Shown: in pieces, positions 16,902-25,428 of the stretch
Layout: every line of letters begins with the position of its first letter
Position numbering within the stretch: position 1 is the first letter of the stretch
From: Sinomicrobium kalidii
GTDB taxonomy: Bacteria; Bacteroidota; Bacteroidia; Flavobacteriales; Flavobacteriaceae
Reading direction: 5' to 3'
DNA: 64,000 nucleotides
NCBI RefSeq assembly: GCF_021183825.1
Contig: NZ_CP089211.1
Coordinates: 4,446,501 to 4,510,500 of the forward strand
The notes under the pieces: generated by a model
Databases searched by the model: none
What the model was told of the DNA's origin: nothing
What the model saw: the letters and a program-made list of their open reading frames with translations, nothing else
Made by a program: the position numbers and the translations under genes

Positions 16902-18350
16902 TTAATAATAGGTATACCTCCTCACTTTTGACATGTACTTGGCTAGGCGGATCACCTGGTGGCTGTACCCGTATTCGTTGTCATACCATATGTAGAGCAC
17001 CGCGTTTTTTCCGTCCGGAGAAACGATGGTGGCATTACTGTCGTAAATGGCCGGAGCCGAAGTGCCGACAATATCCGAAGAGACAAGTTCGTTGCTGAGG
17101 GAATATTTGATCTGCTCCACAAGTTCGCCTTCCAGGGCATATTTTTTCATTATGGTATTAATCCCTTCCCTGGAGGTATTCTTTTCTACTTCCAGATTGA
17201 GCACCACGAGCGATCCGTTCGGTACGGGAACGCGAATGGCGTTGGATGTGAGTTTACCTTCCAGCGATGGCAGGGCCTTGGCTACGGCCTTGCCGGCTCC
17301 CGTCTCCGTAATCACCATATTCAGTGCGGCCGCCCGTCCGCGACGGTATTTTTTATGCATGTTGTCCACCAGGTTCTGGTCGTTGGTGTAGGCGTGGATG
17401 GTTTCCAGGTGGCCTTTGACCACCCCGAGCGAATCTTCAATAACCTTCAGGACCGGTGTTATGGCATTGGTGGTACAGGACGCGGCAGAAAAGATGCTGA
17501 TCTCGTCCGGATCGTATTCCCGGTGGTTGACACCGTGCACGATATTGGGGACTCCTTTGCCGGGGGCTGTGAGCAATACATTGTCTACACCCTTTGAAAC
17601 CAGATGTCTGCCCAGTTCTTCCTTGTCCCGGAATGCTCCGGTATTGTCAATGACCAGGGCATTGTTTATGCCATAAGTGGTATAATCGATTTCTTCGGGG
17701 GCGTTTGCGGAGATCATACGAACGGTAGTCCCGTTAATGATAAGGGCATTGTTTTCCGGATCGATGGCTACGGTACCCGGAAAATCACCGTGAACGGAAT
17801 CGTTGCGCAGGAGTGAGGCCCTTTTTTCCAGGGCAGCCTCATCTATTTCCCCCCGGGTCACTACGGCTCTTAACCGCAGCTGATTCCCTTTTCCGGTCTT
17901 TGCCATAAGCTCCCTGGCCAGTAGCCTTCCGATCCTGCCAAAACCGTAAAGGACCACGTCCTTGGGCTGTATTTCCCTGCTGTTTTGTGCATCGCGCAGC
18001 TTGTCGTATACAAAGGCGATGACATTGGTATACTTGTCGTCTTCCAGGTGATATTCGTAAGTGAGCTTGCCGATGTCCAGCTTGGCCGGTGGAAGGGTCA
18101 TCTGTTTGATGGCCCGGGCAATTTCCACCGTATCGAAAATGGAGATGGGCTTTTGCACGAATTCGCCCGCGTACTCATGAAGGTTAATGATCTCACTGAC
18201 GTTACGGTCAATGAGCTGGTTGCGGAACAAAACCAGTTCAATGGCCTTGTCATACCATAGGTCGCTTACAATTTTACTGAATTCAACCGAGGCCTTTCTC
18301 CGGTCAGCCTGAAAAGCCAGTTCCTTTTCGTAGGTTTCTGTAGCACTCAT
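16902..18350 (-). CDS. gap: Long-form glyceraldehyde-3-phosphate dehydrogenase
   Basis: The enzyme oxidises glyceraldehyde-3-phosphate to 1,3-bisphosphoglycerate with NAD(P). The catalytic core starts near residue 132 with the Rossmann motif YGFGRIGR (135-142). It has the active-site segment SAASCTTNAITPV with C292 and the late NEYGYSHQVIRLA. Ahead of the core lies an extension of about 130 residues not found in ordinary GAPDH of about 335 residues. Long forms near 480 residues are known in Bacteroidota and Gammaproteobacteria, and the role of the extension is unclear to me. The gene is leftward, with its own promoter box and terminator. Confidence 0.93.
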   Translation of the reverse strand: MSATETYEKELAFQADRRKASVEFSKIVSDLWYDKAIELVLFRNQLIDRNVSEIINLHEYAGEFVQKPISIFDTVEIARAIKQMTLPPAKLDIGKLTYEYHLEDDKYTNVIAFVYDKLRDAQNSREIQPKDVVLYGFGRIGRLLARELMAKTGKGNQLRLRAVVTRGEIDEAALEKRASLLRNDSVHGDFPGTVAIDPENNALIINGTTVRMISANAPEEIDYTTYGINNALVIDNTGAFRDKEELGRHLVSKGVDNVLLTAPGKGVPNIVHGVNHREYDPDEISIFSAASCTTNAITPVLKVIEDSLGVVKGHLETIHAYTNDQNLVDNMHKKYRRGRAAALNMVITETGAGKAVAKALPSLEGKLTSNAIRVPVPNGSLVVLNLEVEKNTSREGINTIMKKYALEGELVEQIKYSLSNELVSSDIVGTSAPAIYDSNATIVSPDGKNAVLYIWYDNEYGYSHQVIRLAKYMSKVRRYTYY

Positions 18351-18417
18351 TGTTTTTTGTGTGTTTAGTGTGTTGCCTGCCCGTTTTAGCAGAGTATCAT
18401 TAATTTAGTGTTCGTGG

Positions 18418-18425
18418 CAAAAGTA
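18418..18425 (-). promoter_or_regulatory. Candidate -7 box for gap
   Basis: The leftward strand reads TACTTTTG about 68 bp before the gap start, fitting TAnnTTTG. No TTG lies at the expected distance upstream. Confidence 0.4.
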
Positions 18426-18617
18426 TGGATTTCAAACGTTTTCGTAAAAGGTTTTTTGTGAAAAGTGACGATTGTTTTTAGCATTTCAGATGGTCCTTGT
18501 TTTTACTTTTCCAGTTTGAAATCACGGGACTTCGCGCAACCTTTTCCGCATTGCGGTATCTTAAAAACAGATAACCTTTTTAGGACAGTTTTATTGTTTT
18601 AAATAACCGGAATCAAA

Positions 18618-19016
18618 ATGAAAACTAAGTTAACTACTTTACTATTCTCTGTAATGATTACGATGGGATGTTCTAATGATTCTGATACCATTGACGGGGA
18701 TGTTTCAATTATGGGAAAATGGCAAATGACCGAGCGTTATGTCAGTCCCGGAGGGGAGACCGAATGGAAAGAAGTCAAGGACGGTGAAATCCATTATTTT
18801 AAAACGGACAGTACCTTTACCTCTAACGGGATGGATTGTCCGGAGGGGGATTTCTCCGTAAAGGGGGATAAACTGCAACTGGATTTTAACTGTAACTATG
18901 CTGCCGAACCACAGGTGATGCGGTTCAGTTTTGATGGCGGGGACCTTATACTTACACCGTTGAGCCCTTCCTTTTGTATCGAGGCGTGTCTGTACCGTTA
19001 TGAAAAAATAGATTAA
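18618..19016 (+). CDS. Lipocalin-like lipoprotein
   Basis: The 132-residue protein has a signal peptide with lipobox Cys near residue 18 (ITMGCSND). The small beta-rich domain carries the lipocalin-like opening IMGKWQMTERYV and a closing strand LYRYEK. Four further cysteines (in MDCPEG, FNCNY, FCIEACLY) could form disulfides. Such Bacteroidota lipoproteins have no assigned ligand. The stop is only 4 bp from the end of the convergent aroB gene. Confidence 0.65.
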   Translation: MKTKLTTLLFSVMITMGCSNDSDTIDGDVSIMGKWQMTERYVSPGGETEWKEVKDGEIHYFKTDSTFTSNGMDCPEGDFSVKGDKLQLDFNCNYAAEPQVMRFSFDGGDLILTPLSPSFCIEACLYRYEKID

Positions 19017-19020
19017 CCTG

Positions 19021-20103
19021 CTATTCAGGCTCCCACACTTTATAATAGGCAAACGCACGAGCTATTTTTTCATTACCGGCCTTGATGTCTATAGCCGGGA
19101 TTCCTATATCTTTCAGCAATACGAAATTGATATTTCCGTGTGAGTTCTTTTTATCATATTTAAGATAAGAGATAATGTGTTCTGTATCTTCTTCCTCAAT
19201 CTCGACTTTCGGGAAATAGGAAAGGATAACCGAAGTCACCTGGTCCAGTTTTTTTTGCGGAAATTGTTCCAGTTCCACAGAGAGGAATGTTTCCAGTATC
19301 ATCCCTATGGCAATGGCCTCTCCGTGTAACAGGGTTGGTTTTTCCGGATTTTGCAGGAAACAGGACTCTATGGCATGGCCCAGTGTATGCCCGAAATTAA
19401 GGGTTTTGCGCAAACCGGCTTCCCTGGGATCTTCCATGACCACGTTGTTCTTGATGATGATGGAATCCCGTATCAGGGCATCCAGGTCGGTCAGGTCCAG
19501 ATCGGAAAGATTCAGGAATGCCTTCCAGTGGTCTTCGTCCCGGATGAGTCCGTGCTTGAGCATTTCTGCCAGGCCGCTCCGCATTTGTTCGGGGGGAAGC
19601 GTTTGGAGGAATGCCGTATCCACCAGGAGTATTCCCGGTACATTGATCACGCCCACCTGATTTTTGAGCGGGCCCAGGTCCACTCCTGTTTTTCCGCCTA
19701 CGGAAGCATCTACCATGGCCAGCAGGGAGGTGGGGATATTTACAAAATCAATGCCCCGCATAAAGGTAGAGGCCACAAATCCGCCCAGATCGGTTACCAC
19801 ACCGCCACCGAGGTTGATCAACAGGCTCTTCCGGTCTGCGCCCATTTCAGAGAGTACCTGCCATACCTGGTTGCATGTTTCAATATTCTTGTGGATCTCA
19901 CCGGCTTCGATCTCAATGATCTCCGCCGTAAAATCTTCGGCCATTTTACTCATAAAACGGGGCAGGCAGTGATTATGGGTATTGGTATCGGTAAGGATAA
20001 ATACCCTGGAATGTTTTTTTTTCTCCAGGTATTCCCGGAGGTTGTCATAACCGTTATCGTTAAAATAAATCGTATAACCGTTACAGGAAATGGGTTGCAG
20101 CAT
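19021..20103 (-). CDS. aroB: 3-Dehydroquinate synthase
   Basis: AroB converts DAHP to 3-dehydroquinate, the second step of the shikimate pathway, using NAD and a divalent metal. The 360-residue protein carries the NAD-binding GGGVVTDLGGFVASTFMRG, then NIPTSLLAMVDASVGGKTG. Metal-site segments LNFGHTLGHAIE and LLHGEAIAIGM are also present. Length is typical. It is transcribed alone, leftward, converging on the lipocalin-like gene. Confidence 0.95.
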   Translation of the reverse strand: MLQPISCNGYTIYFNDNGYDNLREYLEKKKHSRVFILTDTNTHNHCLPRFMSKMAEDFTAEIIEIEAGEIHKNIETCNQVWQVLSEMGADRKSLLINLGGGVVTDLGGFVASTFMRGIDFVNIPTSLLAMVDASVGGKTGVDLGPLKNQVGVINVPGILLVDTAFLQTLPPEQMRSGLAEMLKHGLIRDEDHWKAFLNLSDLDLTDLDALIRDSIIIKNNVVMEDPREAGLRKTLNFGHTLGHAIESCFLQNPEKPTLLHGEAIAIGMILETFLSVELEQFPQKKLDQVTSVILSYFPKVEIEEEDTEHIISYLKYDKKNSHGNINFVLLKDIGIPAIDIKAGNEKIARAFAYYKVWEPE

Positions 20104-20134
20104 GGCCTTGTAAATTAAAGCATAAATTTAGGCA

Positions 20135-20142
20135 CAAAGGTA
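20135..20142 (-). promoter_or_regulatory. Candidate -7 box for aroB
   Basis: The leftward strand reads TACCTTTG about 32 bp before the aroB start, matching TAnnTTTG. Confidence 0.4.
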
Positions 20143-20221
20143 TTAAAAATGTGAGGAGCGAAGTGGTTTATCCGGGCTTTCTGCACAATATTATTATGGT
20201 TTGTCAGGAATTTGTAACTTG

Positions 20222-20293
20222 TTTAGGAGTTTAGGAGTTTAGGAGTTTAGGAGTTTAGGAGTTTAGGAGTTTAGGAGTTTAGGAGTTTAGGAG
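20222..20293 (+). repeat. Tandem array of nine exact copies of TTTAGGAG
   Basis: Nine perfect, uninterrupted 8-bp units fill 72 bp between aroB and rpsA. They are non-coding on both strands as far as can be seen. The purity suggests recent slippage or active maintenance. Confidence 0.95.
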
Positions 20294-20324
20294 TTGGACA
20301 CATTATGTAAAATCCATAATTTAC

Positions 20325-20388
20325 AACTTACCAACTTACCAACTTACCAACTTACCAACTTACCAACTTACCAACTCACCAACTCACT
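20325..20388 (+). repeat. Second 8-bp tandem array, unit AACTTACC
   Basis: Six exact AACTTACC units are followed by AACTCACC and AACTCACT, eight units in 64 bp. The array starts 31 bp after the first and has the same unit length but a different sequence. It ends about 88 bp before the rpsA promoter. Confidence 0.95.
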
Positions 20389-20476
20389 AACCCACGGCCC
20401 CGAACTGCTTTAACCATAGTGCATTTATCCTGAAATTAGTGCGGTGGTTTTTAGAACTAAAAAAATATTTCAAACT

Positions 20477-20507
20477 TTTGAAAATCAAAATTATAATTGT
20501 ATTTTTG
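20477..20507 (+). promoter_or_regulatory. Strong Bacteroidota promoter of rpsA
   Basis: TTTG at 20477-20480 and TATTTTTG at 20500-20507 are separated by 19 bp, an excellent match to TTTG-N19-TAnnTTTG. Transcription should begin near 20514, leaving a leader of about 110 nt before rpsA. Confidence 0.8.
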
Positions 20508-20625
20508 CACTCCTTTTAGCAAGGCCAGGAGGGAAAGGGATATAAAAAATTAATTGTTAATTTCTTCTGAATTCATGTTGCTTTACCTCTTGTATGGATT
20601 CAGGATACAAATTTTTTAATCAGCA

Positions 20626-22401
20626 ATGGCTGAAACTCAAACAAAAACAGAACAGGAAAATCAGAAGAATCCTGAAGAATTTTTAGCAAACTTCGACTGG
20701 CACAACTACGAAGAAGGTATTGAGAAGGTTGAAGAAGAGAAACTACAGGAGTTTGAAAAGCTCGTAGAGGAGAACTTCGTGGACACTGCAGACGAGGAAG
20801 TAGTGGAAGGCGTTGTGGTACACCTTACCGACAGGGAAGCTATAATAGACATCAATGCCAAGTCTGAAGGTGTTGTTTCCCTTAACGAATTCCGTTACAA
20901 TCCCGACCTGAAAGTCGGAGATAAGGTAGAAGTACTTATCGACGTTCGTGAAGACAGGACAGGACAGTTGGTGCTTTCACACAGAAAAGCACGTACTATA
21001 AAAGCCTGGGACAGGGTGAATGCAGCCTATGACAATGGCGAAATCGTAAACGGTTTTGTAAAATGCAGGACCAAAGGAGGTATGATCGTGGACGTATTCG
21101 GTATCGAGGCGTTCCTGCCCGGCTCACAGATCGATGTGAAGCCTATCCGTGATTACGATCAGTATGTAGGCAAGACCATGGAATTCAAGGTGGTGAAGAT
21201 CAACCACGAATTCAAAAACGTGGTCGTTTCCCACAAAGCGCTTATCGAAGCGGATATCGAAGAACAGAAGAAAGAGATCATCAGTCAGCTCGAGAAAGGA
21301 CAGGTACTCGAAGGTGTGGTTAAAAACATCACGTCTTACGGTGTATTCATCGACCTCGGCGGCGTAGATGGTCTTATCCACATTACCGACCTTTCCTGGA
21401 GCAGGATCAACCACCCGAGCGAAGTGGTGGAACTGGATCAGAAACTGAACGTGGTAATCCTCGATTTCGACGACAACAAGTCGAGAATACAACTCGGTCT
21501 GAAGCAACTTCAGAAACATCCATGGGAAGCCCTCAGCGATGATATCAAAGTGGGTGACAAGGTAAAAGGAAAAGTAGTTGTTATTGCAGATTACGGTGCC
21601 TTTATCGAGGTGGCCGAAGGAGTGGAAGGACTGATTCACGTTTCGGAAATGTCCTGGTCTACACACCTGCGTTCCGCTCAGGACTTTGTTTCCGTAGGAG
21701 ATGAGGTAGAAGCGGTAGTCCTTACTCTCGACAGAGAGGAGCGTAAAATGTCGCTCGGTATCAAACAACTGACTCCCGATCCGTGGACCGATATCACCAG
21801 CAAATACCCTGTTGGTTCAAAACACGAAGGTATTGTACGTAACTTCACCAATTTCGGTGTATTCGTAGAGCTGGAAGAAGGCATAGACGGTCTTATCTAT
21901 ATATCCGACCTTTCCTGGACCAAAAAGATCAAGCACCCGTCCGAGTTTGTATCCGTTGGAGACAAGCTGGAAGTGGAAGTGCTGGAACTGGATGTGGACG
22001 GACGTAAACTGAGCCTCGGTCACAAACAAACCACAGAAAATCCGTGGGATAAATACGAAACTGAGTTCGGAGTAGGTACCGTACATACTACGGAAGTAAG
22101 CGAAATCGTAGATAAGGGAGCGACCATAAACCTCAATGAGGATATCGTTGCCTTCGTACCTTCGCGTCACCTGGAAAAAGAAGATGGTAAAAAACTGAAA
22201 AAAGGAGAAACTGCAGAATTCAAAGTGATTGAATTTAACAAGGAATTCAAAAGAGTTGTAGCTTCCCATACCGCTATCTTCAAAGAACAGGAAGAGAAGA
22301 ACGTTAAGTCTGCAAACAATGCCAGCGTAGAGAAAACCACACTTGGTGACCTGGACGCACTTGCAGAACTTAAAGAAAAAATGGATAAAGAAAAGAAATA
22401 A
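20626..22401 (+). CDS. rpsA: 30S ribosomal protein S1
   Basis: S1 binds mRNA at the small subunit and helps translation start. The 591-residue protein contains six S1 domains. Clear repeats of the S1 signature include GVVKNITSYGVFIDLGGVDG near residue 228, GKVVVIADYGAFIEVAEGVE near 313, and GIVRNFTNFGVFVELEEGID near 400. Each is followed by a GLIH or GLIY segment and a DLSW or EMSW segment. An acidic N-terminal extension and a charged C-terminal tail flank them. A strong promoter lies about 120 bp upstream and a terminator follows. Confidence 0.96.
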   Translation: MAETQTKTEQENQKNPEEFLANFDWHNYEEGIEKVEEEKLQEFEKLVEENFVDTADEEVVEGVVVHLTDREAIIDINAKSEGVVSLNEFRYNPDLKVGDKVEVLIDVREDRTGQLVLSHRKARTIKAWDRVNAAYDNGEIVNGFVKCRTKGGMIVDVFGIEAFLPGSQIDVKPIRDYDQYVGKTMEFKVVKINHEFKNVVVSHKALIEADIEEQKKEIISQLEKGQVLEGVVKNITSYGVFIDLGGVDGLIHITDLSWSRINHPSEVVELDQKLNVVILDFDDNKSRIQLGLKQLQKHPWEALSDDIKVGDKVKGKVVVIADYGAFIEVAEGVEGLIHVSEMSWSTHLRSAQDFVSVGDEVEAVVLTLDREERKMSLGIKQLTPDPWTDITSKYPVGSKHEGIVRNFTNFGVFVELEEGIDGLIYISDLSWTKKIKHPSEFVSVGDKLEVEVLELDVDGRKLSLGHKQTTENPWDKYETEFGVGTVHTTEVSEIVDKGATINLNEDIVAFVPSRHLEKEDGKKLKKGETAEFKVIEFNKEFKRVVASHTAIFKEQEEKNVKSANNASVEKTTLGDLDALAELKEKMDKEKK

Positions 22402-22426
22402 TTTTTTTGTTCATAATAGTTAGGAT

Positions 22427-22465
22427 AAAAACCTGGCAGGTCATTGCGATCTCGCCAGGTTTTTA
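22427..22465 (+). terminator. Terminator after rpsA
   Basis: AAAAACCTGGC at 22427-22437 pairs perfectly with GCCAGGTTTTT at 22454-22464, with a 16-base loop. It lies 26 bp after the rpsA stop. Confidence 0.85.
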
Positions 22466-22678
22466 TGTTTATACCGGTCCGGTAATACGAATTTTTTCGG
22501 ATCAATCCTAACAGTTGTGGACATTGTAGGGGTTCAGACATAAGAGGTATGACTTGCGATTTATGAAATGGTTCCTTTTTGTTACAGGGTTGTATTGGCC
22601 TCTATCGAGAGTCATCTATTGCCGCCTTTGAGTAATGTGAAAAATTATGGTCTTGTTGTCGGGTTAACAGGTTAATGA

Positions 22679-22718
22679 GTTATTCAGTTCATGCGTGATG
22701 CCTAAATAACTGAATAAC
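22679..22718. repeat. Perfect 11-bp inverted repeat in the rpsA-merR gap
   Basis: GTTATTCAGTT at 22679-22689 pairs with AACTGAATAAC at 22708-22718 across an 18-base loop. There is no T-run. The rest of the 22466-22910 gap holds no credible gene. Confidence 0.6.
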
Positions 22719-22910
22719 CCAATAACTAAAATACAACCTCACTTGCAGCATTCAACCCAAAAAATATTCGTGTATCCGTGGCAAAACCAAAACCGGAAAC
22801 CGGCAACAAGTGAAAAACCCCACAACCTTTGATCCTGATCCATTTTTTTTATTTATATAATTGATATTCAATTTTTTATATGTTTATGACAAAAAAACTG
22901 AAAAAAGTGC

Positions 22911-22943
22911 TTGACCCTTACCTTACGTCATAGCCTATCTTTG
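22911..22943 (+). promoter_or_regulatory. MerR-type operator-promoter of the TipA-like regulator
   Basis: TTGACC at 22911-22916 is followed by a 19-bp spacer and TATCTT at 22936-22941. A 19-bp spacer is the long spacing typical of promoters that MerR proteins activate by twisting DNA. The spacer carries the CTTAC...TACG-type half sites seen in TipA/Mta-class operators. The same -10 reads TATCTTTG, a good Bacteroidota -7 box. Autoregulation is likely. Confidence 0.7.
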
Positions 22944-22969
22944 TTCCGGTCAATGTTAAAAGTGTAATC

Positions 22970-23734
22970 ATGAAGTATCATTCGGTAAAAGAACTGGCCG
23001 AAATGGCGGGTATCAGTGTGCGCACACTGCATCATTACGATCACATCGGCCTGTTAAAACCGTCCGTCCGTACCGCTGCAGGGTACAGGATGTATGGAGA
23101 GAAAGACCTGCTTCGTTTACAACAGGTCCTTTTTTACAGGAACCTGGGATTTAAATTAAAAGCGATCAGGGATATACTGGACGATCCGGAGTTCGACCTC
23201 CTGCAAGCACTTTCGGAACACAGAAAATGTTTGGCAGGGGAGCGAAAACGGATAAAGCTCTTAATGGCTACTATAGACCAGACAATGTATCATTTAAAAA
23301 ACAGAAAAATGATGAAACCGGAAGAATTATACAGAGGCCTGCCCCGAAAGCAGGCCGAAGCATGGCGAAAGGAAGCCCGGGAAAAATGGCCCGGACAAGT
23401 GGAACATGCCGAAAAACAACTGCTGAAAATAAATAAAAAAGATTTTCAGGCTTTACAGGATGGGTTTAAAGCGAATTTTGAAAGGCTGGCCTCACTGAGC
23501 GACCGGGACCCGGCAGACATTGAGGTCCAGGCCGAGGTACGGAAGCATTATGGTTATATCATGCGTTTCTGGGGAAGCCCTGACGGAAGTAAAGCAGAAG
23601 CTTACAGGGGACTTGGCGATCTCTATGTGCAGGATGAACGGTATACCGAAGTTAATGGAACGTCCAACCCGGCATTCGGCAGGTTCCTGCAACAGGCGAT
23701 GCACTATTTTGTGCAAACGGAACTTCAGGGATAA
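22970..23734 (+). CDS. TipA-like MerR transcriptional regulator with TipAS domain
   Basis: This 254-residue protein has an N-terminal MerR winged-helix domain (VKELAEMAGISVRTLHHYD, then IGLLKPSVRTAAGYRMY). A dimerising coiled coil near residues 75-115 and a C-terminal TipAS antibiotic-recognition domain (about 130-252, with RHYGYIMRFWG-like KHYGYIMRFWG and NPAFGRFLQQAMHYFV) follow. Length matches TipAL. Such regulators bind peptide or other antibiotics and activate their own promoter. The operator-promoter just upstream fits this. No obvious efflux gene follows in the same direction, so its regulon lies elsewhere or is just itself. Confidence 0.92.
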   Translation: MKYHSVKELAEMAGISVRTLHHYDHIGLLKPSVRTAAGYRMYGEKDLLRLQQVLFYRNLGFKLKAIRDILDDPEFDLLQALSEHRKCLAGERKRIKLLMATIDQTMYHLKNRKMMKPEELYRGLPRKQAEAWRKEAREKWPGQVEHAEKQLLKINKKDFQALQDGFKANFERLASLSDRDPADIEVQAEVRKHYGYIMRFWGSPDGSKAEAYRGLGDLYVQDERYTEVNGTSNPAFGRFLQQAMHYFVQTELQG

Positions 23735-23878
23735 GCGTTTTAAGAATCCCAGGACAGGGAATGTAATTTTGAAATGTTTTTGATTCATAACGCTTAAACA
23801 TTCTTCACATCATTGAACAATAAGACGGGGACAAAAATAAGGTCTCCGCCTGTTCTGTTTGGTTCCGGAGGTCCGTTG

Positions 23879-25360
23879 TTAATTTTTATGAACCGGTTCA
23901 TCGATGTGCAGACAATCGTGAACCTGATCCAGTCCGTCGTTGTTTTCGGCTAGAACTACCAGGGAGTCCCCGGTTTCCAGCACTGTCATCCCGTTAGGAG
24001 TGATGTACTTCCCCTGTCGTTTTATCATGGCTATGATGGCATTTTTCGGAAAGTGAAGATCGACGATCTTTTTACCGACAGAAGGATTGTCATGCTGTAA
24101 ATGGATTTCTTCCAGGGCAGATTTGGCGCTGTCTGCCAGGAATATGTCTACCGGGGTTTTGCGTTTCGCCTTTTGCGGCAGGGCCACATGTAACCATTTG
24201 GCTATGACGGAGAGGGTGGTTCCCTGTATAAGTACGGAAGTAACCGAAATAAAAAATACGATATTGAATATGATATCGGCCTTGTCAATTCCCGCAAGGA
24301 GGGGATAAGTGGCAAAAACAATAGGGACGGCACCACGAAGTCCCACCCATGAGATATACCAGCGTCTGCGGAACTTCATTTTAAAAAAGGCAAGGCTTAA
24401 AAAGACACTTACCGGGCGGGCCACAAATATAAGGAAGAGCGAAATAAGCATGCCGATACCGAAAATAGGGGGGATATGGCTTGGGTATACAAGCAGCCCC
24501 AGGGTGAGGAACAGGGCGATCTGCATAAGCCAGGCCAGCCCGTCGAACATCCGCATGATGGTCTTTTTGTGGATGATATCCTGGTTTCCGAGATATACGG
24601 CACACAGGTAGACGGCCAGGAAGCCGTTGCCTCCCAGAAAATTCGTAGCAGAAAATGCGAAGAACATAAGGGCAATGACCAGAACCGGGTATAGTCCCTC
24701 GAAATCGATATTGATCCTATTGACAACAAACTTCCCCGCTTTACCAAAGAGAAAACCCAGGAGCGCACCCAGTATTATTTGCGTAAAAAACACGGGAATA
24801 ATAGACCATATATTTTCATCCTGGTTGACAACCAGTCCGAGAAAGGCGATCGTAAGGAAATAGGCCATGGGATCGTTACTCCCGCTTTCCAGCTCCAGGG
24901 TGGGCCTTATGTTGGTTTTCAGTGCAATATTCTTTGACCGCAGTATAGAAAATACTGCCGCGGCATCGGTAGACGATACGATAGAGCCGAGCAAAAGGCC
25001 CTCGTAAATGGTAAAATCGGTAACAGCCCATATAAATACACCCAGGGATGTAGCAGTGATCAAAACCCCCAGTGTGGAAAGTGATATGCCCTGCCAGAAA
25101 ACGGGTTTGATACTTTTCCAGTTGGTGTCCAGTCCCCCTGAAAAGAGAATGAAGTTCAGGGATACGATGCCGATGAACTGGGCGGTCTTCGGGTCATCGA
25201 AATAAATACCTCCTATTCCTTCGGAACCCGCCAGCATCCCCACGGCAAGGAACAATATCAATGTGGGGAGCCCCACGCGGTAGGACGTCTTTCCGGCGAG
25301 TATACTGATAAACAACAGGGCAGAACCTATAAGTAAAATGTTTTCCGTAGTAATATTCAT
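23879..25360 (-). CDS. Potassium/proton antiporter, CPA1 family, with TrkA_C domain
   Basis: The 493-residue protein has about 12-13 membrane spans with the CPA1 pattern. VGMLAGSEGIGGIYFDD occurs early, and the ion-site region includes GSIVSSTDAAAVFSILRS and LESGSNDPMAYFLTIAFLG. A cytoplasmic TrkA_C domain at the C-terminus (about 400-485, with FPKNAIIAMIKRQGKYITPN and GDSLVVLAE) fits the NhaP2/CvrA potassium/proton antiporters. The start at 25360 begins directly before the first helix, and an upstream in-frame ATG at 25408 is less likely. It is leftward and 68 bp after guaC, so co-transcription is possible. Confidence 0.88.
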   Translation of the reverse strand: MNITTENILLIGSALLFISILAGKTSYRVGLPTLILFLAVGMLAGSEGIGGIYFDDPKTAQFIGIVSLNFILFSGGLDTNWKSIKPVFWQGISLSTLGVLITATSLGVFIWAVTDFTIYEGLLLGSIVSSTDAAAVFSILRSKNIALKTNIRPTLELESGSNDPMAYFLTIAFLGLVVNQDENIWSIIPVFFTQIILGALLGFLFGKAGKFVVNRINIDFEGLYPVLVIALMFFAFSATNFLGGNGFLAVYLCAVYLGNQDIIHKKTIMRMFDGLAWLMQIALFLTLGLLVYPSHIPPIFGIGMLISLFLIFVARPVSVFLSLAFFKMKFRRRWYISWVGLRGAVPIVFATYPLLAGIDKADIIFNIVFFISVTSVLIQGTTLSVIAKWLHVALPQKAKRKTPVDIFLADSAKSALEEIHLQHDNPSVGKKIVDLHFPKNAIIAMIKRQGKYITPNGMTVLETGDSLVVLAENNDGLDQVHDCLHIDEPVHKN

Positions 25361-25428
25361 AATTATGCAAACAAAAGATGGCAACCGGGTTTTCCGATAT
25401 CCGGACAACGGGGCTCAGGCTGCTGCTG

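Noticed and set aside
20222..20388. Possible CRISPR array
   Set aside because: The units are 8 bp with no spacers and no cas genes are present, so this is simple tandem repetition.
20514..20625. A structured regulatory element in the rpsA leader
   Set aside because: Only a weak imperfect pairing between GAATTCAT and ATGGATTC is visible. I could not match it to a known ribosomal leader, so it is not called.
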